DNA from: Myxococcota bacterium
GTDB lineage: Bacteria > Myxococcota > XYA12-FULL-58-9 > JALHOP01
Length of the DNA stretch: 64,000 nt
Reading direction: 5' to 3'
Assembly: GCA_022842935.1 (NCBI GenBank)
Contig: JALHOP010000001.1
Coordinates: 248,001-312,000, forward strand
Of the stretch, positions 36,390 through 45,704 are shown one piece after another. Position numbers and translations under genes: made by a program. A model generated the notes under the pieces. That model saw only the letters and a list, made by a program, of their open reading frames with translations. It searched no databases and had not been told where the DNA came from. Each line of letters starts with the position of its first letter. Within the stretch, counting starts at the first letter, position 1.

Positions 36390-37933
36390 CGCTGGCCCTC
36401 GCGTGAGCGCGCCACTTCGTCTGGCGACACCGCGCTTACCGGAAGAGATGGCTGCGGCACGGGCTCATCGAAGCTCGTCTGCGAGAACAGAATCGCGAGC
36501 TTGTCTTGCACTGACCAGATCTCGTCGATCGATGCCTTGAAGTCGTTGACGAGGATCGAGAACGCAACGGTGTCGCCACTTTTCGTCGTGACGTAGGCCG
36601 ATAAAGCGGACGCGTTCGAAAGTGTTCCGGTCTTTCCTCGCACCAGGTACTGCGCATCCGTCTGTCGCATGCGCGAGGTAAGCGTGCCCGCGGCGCCCGC
36701 TATGGCGAATGACGCCATGTACTCGGGGCGAATCTTCCGCTGATTGAACATGTAGGCGTACACCTGGACGAGCTCGCGTGGCGTGAAGCGGTTCACATCG
36801 TGGAGACCGCTCGCGTTTCGAATGTCGAAGCTGCCACGTGCAAGCCCGACGTCGTTGACCAAGAACTCGGTGATGGCTTTTTGCGCTTTGTCCCAGTTAC
36901 CGGGCGCGCCATACAGCTCGGCACCAAGGCCGAGCGCAATCATCTCGGCCATGAAGTTGTTCGAGTTCTTGTTCACCTTGTCGATGATCTCAGCTAGCCG
37001 CGGCGACGGGAGTGACACGAACGGGGTTTGCTCTGCTGGGGCGAGCCCCGACTTGACCGAACCGCGAACGCGGACACCTAGCTGCCCGAGCATCGTCTTG
37101 AGCACTTCACCAGTGAAGATGGGTGGATTGTCGATCTTGCGCCAGTAACCGCGTCCGCTGTCCTTCTTGGCAATGCGGCCACTCACCGTGACACTGCTCT
37201 TGTTCTTCTCTGGCTTCACGTCGACATCGATGTCGGTGCGGCCCTTCTCGATGGTTTCGACCTTGGCATCGAGGGTCGCGTACTCCGACATGGGGTCGAT
37301 CCACACGCGTGCCGGCTGACCGGGCGCCGAGCCGGGCAGCACGTGGACAAGCAAGGCGTTGAAGCCGAGCGAGACGGCGCCGGTTGGGGCCATGTACGCA
37401 AACGACGACCGATCTTGCTCCCAGCCGTTTGCCATACGGGGGCCTTCGAAGTAGCTGTCATCGACGACGATGCCACCTCGGATCTCGCGTACGCCCGAGT
37501 AGTAGATGCGTGTCGCCAGGTACCAGAGCCGCTCCGGGATGAGATACGGGTCGCCGTACCCCTTCAGCACGAGATCACCAGCGACGCTGCCCTGGTCATC
37601 CACCTGCAAAAAGACATCGGTCTTGAAGCGATAGTCGGGCATCAGGTGGCGCAACGCAGCCGCAGTCGTCACCAGCTTTACGTTCGATGCGGGAATCAGT
37701 TTCACGTCGGCATCGCGATTGAACAACGGCACGCGATCGTCGAGACGCTCGGCGTAGACGGCGACCTTCGCGTTCGCAAGCTTTGGCTCCGCGAGGATCT
37801 CGGTGATTTGCACCTCGAGCTGCTTGCGCACCTCGGCGTCACGCGGGCGAGCTGGCGCTGGCGCCGCGATCGCGTCACCACTCGTCGCGACCGCAACTAG
37901 CGCGAACAAAATCTTCAACGCGCAGCGAGTCAT
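36386..37933 (-). CDS. dacB: D-alanyl-D-alanine carboxypeptidase/endopeptidase (PBP4 type)
   Basis: 515 aa, secreted (signal ends IAAPA). This S13 penicillin-binding protein trims or opens peptidoglycan cross-links. The active-site motifs are in order: SxxK at Ser83-Lys86 in IPASNVKLVTT, SxN in KVNKNSNNFMAEM, and KTG in LVRGKTGTLSNAS. The region between SxxK and SxN contains the large insert typical of class C PBPs. The gene is first in a two-gene unit with the MXAN_5187-like gene. Confidence 0.95.
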   Translation of the reverse strand: MTRCALKILFALVAVATSGDAIAAPAPARPRDAEVRKQLEVQITEILAEPKLANAKVAVYAERLDDRVPLFNRDADVKLIPASNVKLVTTAAALRHLMPDYRFKTDVFLQVDDQGSVAGDLVLKGYGDPYLIPERLWYLATRIYYSGVREIRGGIVVDDSYFEGPRMANGWEQDRSSFAYMAPTGAVSLGFNALLVHVLPGSAPGQPARVWIDPMSEYATLDAKVETIEKGRTDIDVDVKPEKNKSSVTVSGRIAKKDSGRGYWRKIDNPPIFTGEVLKTMLGQLGVRVRGSVKSGLAPAEQTPFVSLPSPRLAEIIDKVNKNSNNFMAEMIALGLGAELYGAPGNWDKAQKAITEFLVNDVGLARGSFDIRNASGLHDVNRFTPRELVQVYAYMFNQRKIRPEYMASFAIAGAAGTLTSRMRQTDAQYLVRGKTGTLSNASALSAYVTTKSGDTVAFSILVNDFKASIDEIWSVQDKLAILFSQTSFDEPVPQPSLPVSAVSPDEVARSREGQR

Positions 37934-38295
37934 ACGCTTGCAGCTACCCCCGTCGTCGAAGCCTCAGAGTAGCGAGGACCCGAAGAGCCGTCCACAGGTT
38001 TACGCCGCCGATGTACGTCGGGCGCGGCCGCCGGCGGCGCAAAGCAAGCGAAGGGGCTTGGCCTCTGGCGCCGCTTCAAAGACGCCAAGCAAGTCGCAGG
38101 GCGAAAAAAGGCTCGGTCTCCGGCAGCGCAAGTTGGGGGGGGAGGGATAACCAACCAACGCAACCGAAGACCGAGCCAACCTAATAAGCGGCTATCCGTG
38201 GATCTACACTAAGGCGATTGTGGCAGCAAGCAACAATCGGGGTCGTGAAAACCCACATAGCCTTAATTCTCGCGGCTTTGCGCGACTTTGCGAGA
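37934..38295 (-). other. Intergenic region with a terminator for the gene at 38296
   Basis: About 360 bases without a credible gene. The main structure is at 38104-38177, described separately. A second inverted repeat, CGATTGT (38215-38221) with ACAATCG (38233-38239), lies between it and the end of the minus-strand gene. The 170 bases next to dacB are expected to hold its promoter, but no good match was found. Confidence 0.5.
38104..38177 (-). terminator. Terminator-like stem with an unusually long loop
   Basis: On the minus strand, GGCTCGGTCT (38177-38168) pairs perfectly with AGACCGAGCC (38119-38110) and is followed directly by TTTTTTCGC. The loop is 48 bases, including a C-rich run, far longer than in a normal terminator. 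It lies about 120 bases past the stop of the gene at 38296. It may be the end of a small RNA rather than a simple mRNA terminator. Confidence 0.6.
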
Positions 38296-39036
38296 CTACC
38301 AGCGTCCTCGGAATGACGAACGATCCATGCGGGCTCCGCCCGGGGCCTGAGCGTACTGCACCGGCGGACGCTCGAGGTGAAATTGGTACCACTGCTCTTT
38401 GTAACCCTTCATCTTGATCTTCTTGCCGTTCTGCATGGCGAGCAGCGACTCGGCGACTTTGGCGTCGCCTTTCGTCTCTTTCACGCCTTGAGCGAGCACC
38501 GCCTGAGCGCGCTCGTTTTCGCCGATCTGCGACAAGAGATACGCATACAGATTCCAGACCAAGCCCTGCTTCTTCGCCTTCCGCGTCACGAGGTCGAAGG
38601 TCTGCTTCATCTGCTCGTGGTTCTTCTTCTTGTAGTAGAGGACGCCCAGCATCGCGCCGCCGAGCCAGTGTCCGAATTTGAGCGACTTCTCGAGGTAGGG
38701 CAGAGCTTTGTTGAACTCTTGCTGCAAGTAATACATCACCCCGATCTGGGTATCGATTTGGCTGCGCACGCCGAATTGGTAGGGCGCAAACGCGTACGCC
38801 TGCTGCATGGTCGCAATCGCCGCGTCGATGCGAGGCGGCATGGTTTGCAGATGGTTCGACGCATCGGCAAACACGCTCTCGACGCGCTTGAAGGTGCGAC
38901 GCGCGAGCACGAAGTACGCGATAGCGGCCACGATGACGCCGGGTACAACCGCCTCGCCCAAGGCCAGCAGCTTGGTTGCGAAGAGGATGCCGAAGACCGC
39001 CGCGCCGGCGACGATTGCGAAGAGTAGATTGCGCAT
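38296..39036 (-). CDS. Membrane-anchored TPR-like protein
   Basis: 246 aa. Two N-terminal membrane segments (about 3-25 and 30-45; LLFAIVAGAAVFGILFATKL) precede a helical-repeat domain (about 60-200). That domain has TPR-like pairs such as DTQIGVMYYLQQEFNKALPY and AYLLSQIGENERAQAVLAQG. The C-terminus is basic and Gly/Arg-rich. It is probably a scaffold for protein contacts on the cytoplasmic face. ATG 39036 was chosen for its GGAG site and signal-like start; longer frames upstream are not protein-like. Confidence 0.75.
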   Translation of the reverse strand: MRNLLFAIVAGAAVFGILFATKLLALGEAVVPGVIVAAIAYFVLARRTFKRVESVFADASNHLQTMPPRIDAAIATMQQAYAFAPYQFGVRSQIDTQIGVMYYLQQEFNKALPYLEKSLKFGHWLGGAMLGVLYYKKKNHEQMKQTFDLVTRKAKKQGLVWNLYAYLLSQIGENERAQAVLAQGVKETKGDAKVAESLLAMQNGKKIKMKGYKEQWYQFHLERPPVQYAQAPGGARMDRSSFRGRW

Positions 39037-39202
39037 GGACTGCTCCGGAAACCCCCGTTTGCCCGAGGCAAACAAACTCGCCGCACGCGGTATGAAGCGG
39101 TCGCAGAACGACCGAGGGCCGCCCGCTGCGACTCCCAGAGTCGAGACGGCTCTTGGGTGGCGCGCTCTAGCAATGTAGTCACGGGTTGTAAAGGAAGCGT
39201 GG

Positions 39203-40036
39203 ATGCGGCCAATCGCCGAGCTGCCAGAAGACGTAAGTCGTGGGATTCGCTTGGTGTTTTGCGACATAGACGACACCCTTACGAACCGCGGGAAGCTCGG
39301 CGCCGAGGCCTACGATGCGCTTTGGGCATTGCGTCGCGCGGGGCTCGCGGTGATTCCCGTCACCGGGCGGCCTGCCGGCTGGTGCGACGCTATCGTGCGT
39401 CAGTGGCCGGTGGACGCCGTCATCGGTGAAAACGGTGCCTTCGTCTTCAACGAAGAACGTGGTGTCTTGAAGGCCCGCTTCCATCCGGCCGCTGTTGGCG
39501 CGGCGCCTGTCGATGCCTTCCCCTCGTCGGAGCTTGTCGCAGCGATTCGCGGTCGCTTGTATTCGGTCCGCGATAGCATCCTCGAGGTGGTGCCGGGAAG
39601 CCGTGTGGCCAAAGACCAACCCTATCGCATCTTCGACCTGGCTATCGACTTCTGCGAGGAGGAGCCGGACCTCGGGCTCGAGGCCGCTGAGCGCATTCGC
39701 GCGGAGGCGGTTCGCCTCGGCTGTGTCGCGAAGGTGAGCTCAATTCATGTCAATTGCTGGTTTGGCGACTACGACAAGGTCGCCATGGCGCTGCAGGCCG
39801 CGCGCGACCTGTTCGGCATGGACGCCGCGACGAGTCGTCAACAGGCTCTCTTCGTCGGAGACTCGCCCAACGATGCGCCGATGTTCGCCGCGTTTCCGGT
39901 GAGCGCGGGCGTCGCCAACATCGAGCGCTTCGCCTCGCGCATGGAGCACCTGCCGGCGTATGTGGCGTCGCAACCCGGGGGGATGGGCTTCGCCGAGATC
40001 GCCCGTGTGTTGCTCGGTGCGAGAGGCGTATGCTAG
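39203..40036 (+). CDS. HAD-superfamily phosphatase (Cof/IIB type)
   Basis: 277 aa. Motif I is FCDIDDTLT (nucleophile Asp21, acid Asp23), motif II is VIPVTGRP, and motif IV is FVGDSPNDAPMF. The cap between motifs II and III fits class IIB, which includes sugar-phosphate and mannosyl-3-phosphoglycerate phosphatases; the exact substrate cannot be told. A good ribosome-binding site (AAAGGAAG) precedes ATG 39203. It is the first gene of a run into yebC and ruvCAB, nine bases from yebC. Confidence 0.88.
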   Translation: MRPIAELPEDVSRGIRLVFCDIDDTLTNRGKLGAEAYDALWALRRAGLAVIPVTGRPAGWCDAIVRQWPVDAVIGENGAFVFNEERGVLKARFHPAAVGAAPVDAFPSSELVAAIRGRLYSVRDSILEVVPGSRVAKDQPYRIFDLAIDFCEEEPDLGLEAAERIRAEAVRLGCVAKVSSIHVNCWFGDYDKVAMALQAARDLFGMDAATSRQQALFVGDSPNDAPMFAAFPVSAGVANIERFASRMEHLPAYVASQPGGMGFAEIARVLLGARGVC

Positions 40037-40045
40037 GCGCCCTGC

Positions 40046-40801
40046 ATGTCCGGACACAGTAAGTGGTCGACGATCAAGCGCAAGAAGGGCGCGATCGACG
40101 CAGTCAAAGGCAGGATCTTCACCAAACTCGTCCGTGAGCTCACGACCGCAGCTCGCATGGGCGGCGGGGATCCCAATGGCAATCCGCGATTACGGGCAGC
40201 CATCACCGCCGCTAAAGCGGAGAGTATGCCGGGCGATAACATCACGCGCGCCATCAAACGCGGCACTGGCGAAATCGAAGGTCCACCCGTCGAAGAGCAA
40301 TCCTACGAGGGGTACGGGCCTGGCGGCGTGGCTTTCATCGTCGAGGCTCAGACCGACAACAAGAACCGGACAGTGAGCGAAGTGCGCGCTGCCTTCACCA
40401 AGGGTCAAGGCAATATGGGCGCCGCGGGGAGCGTCGCCTGGATGTTCAACAAACGCGGCCAGTTCGTTTTCGACGGCAAGAAATACGGCGAAGATCAGCT
40501 CACCGAAGCGGCACTCGAGGCCGGCGCCGAAGACGTCAAGGTCGAGGGAGACAACATCGTCATCTATTGCGATCCGAAGGACTTCGCGACCGTGATGACG
40601 GGTCTCGAGAAGCAAACACTGGAGTTCAAGGAGGCCTCGCTGACCATGGTCCCCGGCAACACCGTGAAGGTGACCGGCGAAGCCGCCGCCGCCTGCATGA
40701 AGCTCATCGAGCGCCTCGAAGAGCTCGACGATGTTCAGAAGGTCTACGCCAACTTCGACATCGACGACGCCGAGCTCGAGCGCATCGCCGCTGCGGGATG
40801 A
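40046..40801 (+). CDS. yebC: YebC/PmpR-family protein
   Basis: 251 aa. Family start MSGHSKWSTIKRKKGAIDA and the blocks SMPGDNITRAIKRGTGE and YEGYGPGGVAFIVEAQTDNK are unmistakable. Members were named as transcriptional regulators and are also implicated in helping ribosomes translate difficult stretches. YebC commonly sits next to ruvC, as here, where its stop overlaps the ruvC start. Confidence 0.96.
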   Translation: MSGHSKWSTIKRKKGAIDAVKGRIFTKLVRELTTAARMGGGDPNGNPRLRAAITAAKAESMPGDNITRAIKRGTGEIEGPPVEEQSYEGYGPGGVAFIVEAQTDNKNRTVSEVRAAFTKGQGNMGAAGSVAWMFNKRGQFVFDGKKYGEDQLTEAALEAGAEDVKVEGDNIVIYCDPKDFATVMTGLEKQTLEFKEASLTMVPGNTVKVTGEAAAACMKLIERLEELDDVQKVYANFDIDDAELERIAAAG

Positions 40802-41325
40802 TCGTCCTCGGCATCGACCCGGGTTCGCACCGCACAGGTTGGGGCGTGGTGCAGGTCAACGGCAACCGCTTGCTACACGTCGCATCCGGGGTGGTCTACG
40901 GCGATAGCGAGCACTTGCCGACGCGCCTCGCAAACCTCGCCGACGGGCTCGACGCGATGCTGGGCAAACATCGACCCGACGTCCTGTCCATCGAGAGCAT
41001 CTTCCACGCAAAGAATAGCCAGAGCGCCCTTCAGCTAGGTCATGCTCGTGGTATCGCGGTGCTCTGCGCGGTGCGCGCCGGCCTCTCCGTTTTCGAGTAC
41101 ACGGCTGGCCAGATCAAACAAGCGACGACCGGGCGTGGGCGCGCCGAGAAAGAGCAGGTTCAGGCGATGGTTCGGATGATCTTGGGGCTAGGAGCGAGCG
41201 TCGAGCTCGTCCTCGACCAAAGCGACGCTCTGGCAGCCGCAATCTGCCACGCGCAGATTCACGGTTCGACCACGGGCGGCAAATGGCAGGCCGCTATCGC
41301 GGAAGCCAAGCGAGCGGCGAAATGA
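40798..41325 (+). CDS. ruvC: Holliday junction resolvase RuvC
   Basis: 175 aa. RuvC cuts four-way DNA junctions moved by RuvAB. The first acidic residue Asp7 is in LGIDPGSHRTGWG, then IESIFHAKNSQSALQLGHAR with catalytic Glu and structural residues, and the last acidic pair in DQSDALAAAICH. ATG 40798 overlaps the yebC stop (ATGA) and matches the family N-terminus. Its stop overlaps the ruvA start. Confidence 0.97.
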   Translation: MIVLGIDPGSHRTGWGVVQVNGNRLLHVASGVVYGDSEHLPTRLANLADGLDAMLGKHRPDVLSIESIFHAKNSQSALQLGHARGIAVLCAVRAGLSVFEYTAGQIKQATTGRGRAEKEQVQAMVRMILGLGASVELVLDQSDALAAAICHAQIHGSTTGGKWQAAIAEAKRAAK

Positions 41326-41921
41326 TCGCGAGCCTTCGCGGTAAGCTCGTTTCGAAGAGCGCTGAGCTAGCCGTCATCGAATGCGGCGGTGTCGGCTATG
41401 GCGTCTTCATGGCGGTTGGGGCGCTCGCGAAGCTCGGCCAGCTTGGCAGCGAGGTCCATGTTTTGGTGCACACGCACCTCACCCAGGACGCACTCCGCTT
41501 GTTTGCATTCTCCGACGAGAGCGAGAAGCACGTCTTCGAGATTCTCATCTCGACGAGCGGTGTCGGACCAAAGCTTGCGTTGGCGGTCTTGTCCATCCTC
41601 TCGCCCGACGAGCTTGCTGGGGCTGTCGCCACGGCGGACAAGTCGATCCTCACGCGGGTGCCGGGTGTCGGCGCCAAGAAAGCGGAGCGTTTGTTGGTCG
41701 ACCTCAAGGGCCGGCTCGACGACGTCGCGATTGGCCCCATGCGGCCGAAGCAGGCGCCAAAAGCCAGCCTCTTGGATGATCTCATCAGTGCTTTGGTCAA
41801 CCTCGGGTTCCAGCCGAAAGACGCCGACCGCGCCGGAAAGGCAGTCGTGCAAGCAAACCCAGAGGAGCGAGACCTCGCGATCTTGGTGCGTGAGGCACTA
41901 CGCTCGAGCGCACGTTCTTGA
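41322..41921 (+). CDS. ruvA: Holliday junction DNA helicase subunit RuvA
   Basis: 199 aa tetrameric junction-binding protein that loads RuvB. The N-terminal OB-like domain begins MIASLRGKLVSKS. Two helix-hairpin-helix motifs follow, in ISTSGVGPKLALAVLS (about 85-100) and LTRVPGVGAKKAERLLVDL (about 107-125). The flexible C-terminal domain III, DLISALVNLGFQPKDADR, is the RuvB contact. It starts at ATG 41322, overlapping ruvC, and its stop overlaps the following SH3 gene. Confidence 0.97.
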   Translation: MIASLRGKLVSKSAELAVIECGGVGYGVFMAVGALAKLGQLGSEVHVLVHTHLTQDALRLFAFSDESEKHVFEILISTSGVGPKLALAVLSILSPDELAGAVATADKSILTRVPGVGAKKAERLLVDLKGRLDDVAIGPMRPKQAPKASLLDDLISALVNLGFQPKDADRAGKAVVQANPEERDLAILVREALRSSARS

Positions 41922-42865
41922 AGGTGTGCTGCGGCTTGGTGGTCATCGCTGCTTTGAGCGTTGGCTCCAACGCGCTAGCCTGCGCACTCGCTGCGACGCA
42001 CATCGTCCAGCCGATAGGCGTGGACGAGAACGGGGCAGTCTGGGTCGTACACGCCCACGTCGAGCGATCCATGCGGGGCTGCGTACATCACCAGGTCTTG
42101 CTCGAGGAACGGCGTGGCGAGGTGTCTACTTGGCACGACATCGCGCCAGGCATGCTGGTGCAGAGTAACAGCGCTCCCGTTCCCAAGGCCGACGATGCCC
42201 GTTGCAGACCCGGCCCTTGGGTGCCTCACCACATGTGGCGAGCCAGGGCTGAGAAGTGGCTCGCGCGCAATCTGAGGCCGCTCGCGTCCAAGGAGCCGGC
42301 GGGAGCATCGATGACGCGTAGGCACGCCTTCGTTGATGTCGCTTTTGCGGACGGCTCGACGCGCACGGTGGCGACTCCCGATCTCGCCCGTGACGACGGG
42401 GACGCTGATTGGGTCGTAGCGCGCCCATTCGTCCTCTGGGAGTCGGGCACGGCAGCTTGGGTCGTGCGCGAAGCTGTGGGCGCGAGTGCCATGCATCCCT
42501 TGTCGTCCGTTGTCGCGACCCGCATCGATGCCAAGAGTAAGTGTCCAGCAGCTGGCTGCACCGCGAGCCTTTGTACGCGTGCCTGCGCCGAGCCAGTGAA
42601 GGCGCCGGCTTACGTGCAGGTGATGAACGTTACGGACGACGATCGTCTGAACCTACGTGTCGAGCCTAGCGCTTCGAGCGCGGTTGTCGCGGCGCTCCCG
42701 GCGAGCGCTCGGTGCCTTCGCTACGAAGGCGAGCGAGTGCGCAACGGCGATACGGTTTGGTTGCGCATCACATACGGCGCGGAGACGGGTTGGGTGAGCG
42801 CGGGCTTCGTCGAGGCCCATCCCGTCGGGACTTGTCGGGGCTCCGAGGTAGGGTCGACACGATGA
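41918..42865 (+). CDS. Secreted protein with C-terminal bacterial SH3 domain
   Basis: 315 aa. It starts at TTG 41918, overlapping the ruvA stop by four bases, with a signal peptide ([15 protein letters not shown]) whose end could be a lipobox or plain cleavage site. The middle (about 30-220) is unrecognised, with several Cys. The C-terminal 75 residues are an SH3b domain: [20 protein letters not shown] and [20 protein letters not shown]. Such domains often bind peptidoglycan. Its insertion between ruvA and ruvB, with overlaps at both ends, is unusual. Confidence 0.8.
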   Translation: MKVCCGLVVIAALSVGSNALACALAATHIVQPIGVDENGAVWVVHAHVERSMRGCVHHQVLLEERRGEVSTWHDIAPGMLVQSNSAPVPKADDARCRPGPWVPHHMWRARAEKWLARNLRPLASKEPAGASMTRRHAFVDVAFADGSTRTVATPDLARDDGDADWVVARPFVLWESGTAAWVVREAVGASAMHPLSSVVATRIDAKSKCPAAGCTASLCTRACAEPVKAPAYVQVMNVTDDDRLNLRVEPSASSAVVAALPASARCLRYEGERVRNGDTVWLRITYGAETGWVSAGFVEAHPVGTCRGSEVGSTR

Positions 42866-43914
42866 TGTCGGAATCAGGGCCTGAGGTTTCGCCGGCGCGC
42901 GTGGTGAGCGCGCAGTCACTTGCTGGCGAAGCCAACCAAGAGCTGTCGCTGCGGCCCAAGCTCTTCGATGAGCTCATCGGCCAACACGAGCTTGTCGCAA
43001 ACCTCAAGGTCTTCGTCCGGGCCGCCAAGGACCGCAAAGAGTCGCTCGATCATCTCTTGCTCTGCGGGCCGCCAGGTCTCGGCAAGACGACGCTCGCACA
43101 CCTCATCACCCGCGAGCTCGGAGTCGAACTGCATGTGACGAGCGGTCCCGCCATCGAGCGTAAAGACCTCGCGGGCATTCTCTCGCACCTCAACGAAGGC
43201 GACGTCCTCTTCATCGACGAAATCCATCGTCTGTCGCCCGTGGTCGAAGAGATCCTCTATCCCGCCATGGAGGACTTCAAGTTCGACCTCGTGCTCGGTG
43301 GCGGCCCGCATGCCCGTACCCTCGAGATGAAGCTTCCTCGCTTTACCCTCATCGGAGCGACGACGCGGACCGGCCTGATGACGGGTCCCATGCGTGACCG
43401 CTTTGGCTTCATCGGCCGCCTCCAGTTCTACAGCGACGCCGATCTCGAGCTCGTGGTTACGCGCTCGGCCGGTATTCTCGGCATCAAGTGTACCGCCGAG
43501 GGCGCCAAAGAAGTCGCTTGCCGATCCCGCGGCACCCCCCGCATCGCGAACCGCCTTTTGCGGCGTGTCCGCGACTTCGCCGAGGTCGAAGGGCAGGGTG
43601 TCATCGACCTCGCAATCGCCAAGCACGCCCTGACCCGTCTTGGTATCGATGCCAACGGCTTCGACGAGATGGACCGGCGCTTTCTGTCGACCCTCGTCGA
43701 AAAGTTCAACGGAGGCCCCGTTGGGGTCGAGACCATCGGGGCGGCCATGTCTGAAGAGGCCGATACCCTCGAGCAAGTCTACGAGCCCTACCTCATTCAG
43801 GAGGGCTTTCTCGCCCGTACGCCCCGTGGTCGCGTGGCCACCTTGCGCGCTTACGAGCTTCTGGGCATCACGCCGCCGCCCCAAGGCAGTAGCGGGCAGG
43901 GGGCCTTGTTCTGA
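42862..43914 (+). CDS. ruvB: Holliday junction DNA helicase motor RuvB
   Basis: 350 aa AAA+ ATPase that drives branch migration with RuvA. Walker A is [13 protein letters not shown] (about 70), Walker [13 protein letters not shown], sensor 1 [11 protein letters not shown], and the arginine finger follows in GPMRDRFGF. The C-terminal winged helix has [20 protein letters not shown]. Two ATGs (42862, 42865) overlap the stop of the SH3 gene; the first is used. Last gene of the HAD-yebC-ruvC-ruvA-SH3-ruvB run. Confidence 0.98.
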   Translation: MMSESGPEVSPARVVSAQSLAGEANQELSLRPKLFDELIGQHELVANLKVFVRAAKDRKESLDHLLLCGPPGLGKTTLAHLITRELGVELHVTSGPAIERKDLAGILSHLNEGDVLFIDEIHRLSPVVEEILYPAMEDFKFDLVLGGGPHARTLEMKLPRFTLIGATTRTGLMTGPMRDRFGFIGRLQFYSDADLELVVTRSAGILGIKCTAEGAKEVACRSRGTPRIANRLLRRVRDFAEVEGQGVIDLAIAKHALTRLGIDANGFDEMDRRFLSTLVEKFNGGPVGVETIGAAMSEEADTLEQVYEPYLIQEGFLARTPRGRVATLRAYELLGITPPPQGSSGQGALF

Positions 43915-44215
43915 CTCGGCGGCCCGTCAAGGGCACCGCCACGCGCCGGCTGAGGCGCGCCTTAAGTCAACGCGACCACACCCACTATGACAACCGTGTC
44001 AGATCCGCCTGGCTACCCCGCTTTGCGCGCCCCCGCCGCCCATCAACTTTCCGCAACCTGAGCCGTTAGATGACGAGGATCCGCATGGCCCGGGGGGCGG
44101 GTGGAACTTTCTTGAGTGCTCGGTTCGCGGTGTGTTACTCGCCTGGCGCCATCACAGCTTTGTCTGGATGCGTTAAGCGACTCCTGATGCACGACGGCCC
44201 TGTCACGATTTCCCC
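43915..44215 (+). other. Intergenic region after ruvB
   Basis: About 300 bases with no recognisable gene on either strand. No hairpin with a T tract was found after ruvB, so how that operon ends is unclear. The lpxC promoter is expected here, but no box pair at correct spacing stands out. Confidence 0.4.
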
Positions 44216-44350
44216 ATGACACTGACCCTTCGCAAGCACGCCCAGAGCTCACAGCGCATGCCCAAGACGCTGAAATCGCTCAAGTTTGCGCAGGGGCTCG
44301 CCATCTTGGCACGCGGCGTGAACTCGTCGGCGTCTGGCTCTCGAGGATAG
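44216..44350 (+). CDS. Possible 44-aa leader peptide upstream of lpxC
   Basis: A short frame ending 15 bases before the lpxC start. It reads MTLTLRKHAQSSQRMPKT and is basic (Lys/Arg/His) with Ser-rich ends; no homologue is recognised. There is no good ribosome-binding site, so it may be chance. Its position suggests a leader or coupling peptide if it is translated. Confidence 0.2.
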   Translation: MTLTLRKHAQSSQRMPKTLKSLKFAQGLAILARGVNSSASGSRG

Positions 44351-44365
44351 AGGACATCCCCAGCG

Positions 44366-45313
44366 ATGATGTTACGCCAGCGCACCCTCCGCGAAAAAGT
44401 CAGCGTCTCCGGCATCGGCGTGCATACCGGTAACCTCATTACCATCGAGGTTCTTCCGGCTGCCGAAGACAGCGGCATCACCTTCATTCGGACCGACGTC
44501 CCCAAGGGGCCAGAGCTCCGCGCGCACGTCGACAATGTCGTCGATACGACCCTCGCGACCACCCTTGCGACCGGCGTCAACGGTTCGCGCGTCAGCGTTA
44601 GCACCGTTGAGCACTTACTGGCCGCGTTCGCCGGTCTCGGCATCGACAACGCCCGCGTCTACATCAACGGGCCCGAGGTTCCGATCCTCGATGGTAGCTC
44701 CGCTCCGTTCGTCGCCATCTTCAACGCCGCCGGCGTCGAGTCGCAGCGTAAGCCGAAGCGCTTCGTCGCCATCAAGAAAGAGGTTCGCATCTCCGAGGGC
44801 GGCAAAGAGGCGCGCATCACGCCTGCGAACCGCTTCAAGATCACGTGCAGCGTCGACTACGACCATCCGCTGATCCCGCCGATGCCTTTCACGTTCGAGC
44901 TCAGCGAGCGCGCCTTCGAGCGCGACATTTCACGGGCGCGCACGTTTGGCTTCTTGAAGGATGTAGAAGCGCTCCGCTCCCGCGGACTCGCGCGCGGCGG
45001 CTCGCTCGAGAACGCGGTCGTCATCGACGAATACCGCGTCATGAACCCTGAAGGCTTGCGTTATCCTGACGAGTTCGTGCGCCATAAGATCCTCGACTGC
45101 ATCGGGGACTTGTCGCTCTTCGGCATGCCGGTCCTTGGCCGTGTTCACACGAAATGCCCTGGGCACGCGCTGAACACGCAGCTCGTGCGTAAGGTGCTGT
45201 CCGACCCGAAGGCCTATGAGATCGTCGAGCCCTCGAGCGTCACCCAGCTCGACGTCGCTCGTGTCGCCGAGGCCAACCACTTCGAGCTCGAGCCTATCGA
45301 GACAACCGCCTAG
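44366..45313 (+). CDS. lpxC: UDP-3-O-acyl-N-acetylglucosamine deacetylase
   Basis: 315 aa. LpxC makes the first committed step of lipid A synthesis, removing acetate from UDP-3-O-acyl-GlcNAc with a catalytic zinc. The zinc ligands are His83 in STVEHLLAAFAG and His240 and Asp244 in FVRHKILDCIGDL. The conserved start is LRQRTLREKVSVSGIGVHTG, and GHALNTQLVRK near the end carries the catalytic His. ATG 44366 or 44369 are both possible. It stands alone rather than in an ftsZ or lpx cluster. Confidence 0.97.
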   Translation: MMLRQRTLREKVSVSGIGVHTGNLITIEVLPAAEDSGITFIRTDVPKGPELRAHVDNVVDTTLATTLATGVNGSRVSVSTVEHLLAAFAGLGIDNARVYINGPEVPILDGSSAPFVAIFNAAGVESQRKPKRFVAIKKEVRISEGGKEARITPANRFKITCSVDYDHPLIPPMPFTFELSERAFERDISRARTFGFLKDVEALRSRGLARGGSLENAVVIDEYRVMNPEGLRYPDEFVRHKILDCIGDLSLFGMPVLGRVHTKCPGHALNTQLVRKVLSDPKAYEIVEPSSVTQLDVARVAEANHFELEPIETTA

Positions 45314-45704
45314 GCCGCTCGCGTGGCTGGGTTGCGCGCGTGACCGCCTCGACGGATGACCTGCCGTTTCCGACGAGTCTCTGCCACCGTTGCAGCGCAC
45401 CTCGCTATGTTCACGCGGCGCGCTCGACGTTCATCCTCTGCCCGCGCCTTCCGAACCGCTACCCTCCCCAGCCGGTCCGGGAATGCGGCCTTTTCACTCA
45501 AAAAGAACCTACAATCGACCACAAAAATCCGACGAAATAGCCCGAAGCTCCCCGTCGTCCGAATGTTCACGCGGGGTCTGTCGTGGCCCCATGACCGAGC
45601 CGCCGCTCGCCGACAAATCAGGCCATGTGCCTGCGCCTTGTTCGCCGGACCCGGTGCGGTTATTCCGTTGCAACACTTCCTTTTTTGCTTACGGGGTTGT
45701 CCGC
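45314..45704 (+). other. Intergenic region between lpxC and the cysteine-rich lipoprotein gene
   Basis: About 390 bases without a convincing gene. The centre is AT-richer than average (around 45495-45545). A 12-base direct repeat, ATGTTCACGCGG, occurs at 45407-45418 and 45563-45574. No clear terminator for lpxC or promoter for the next gene was recognised. Confidence 0.4.

Noticed and set aside
45407-45574. 12-base direct repeat ATGTTCACGCGG as an attachment site
   Set aside because: Only 156 bases lie between copies, with no integrase or mobile gene; likely chance or a minor regulatory repeat.
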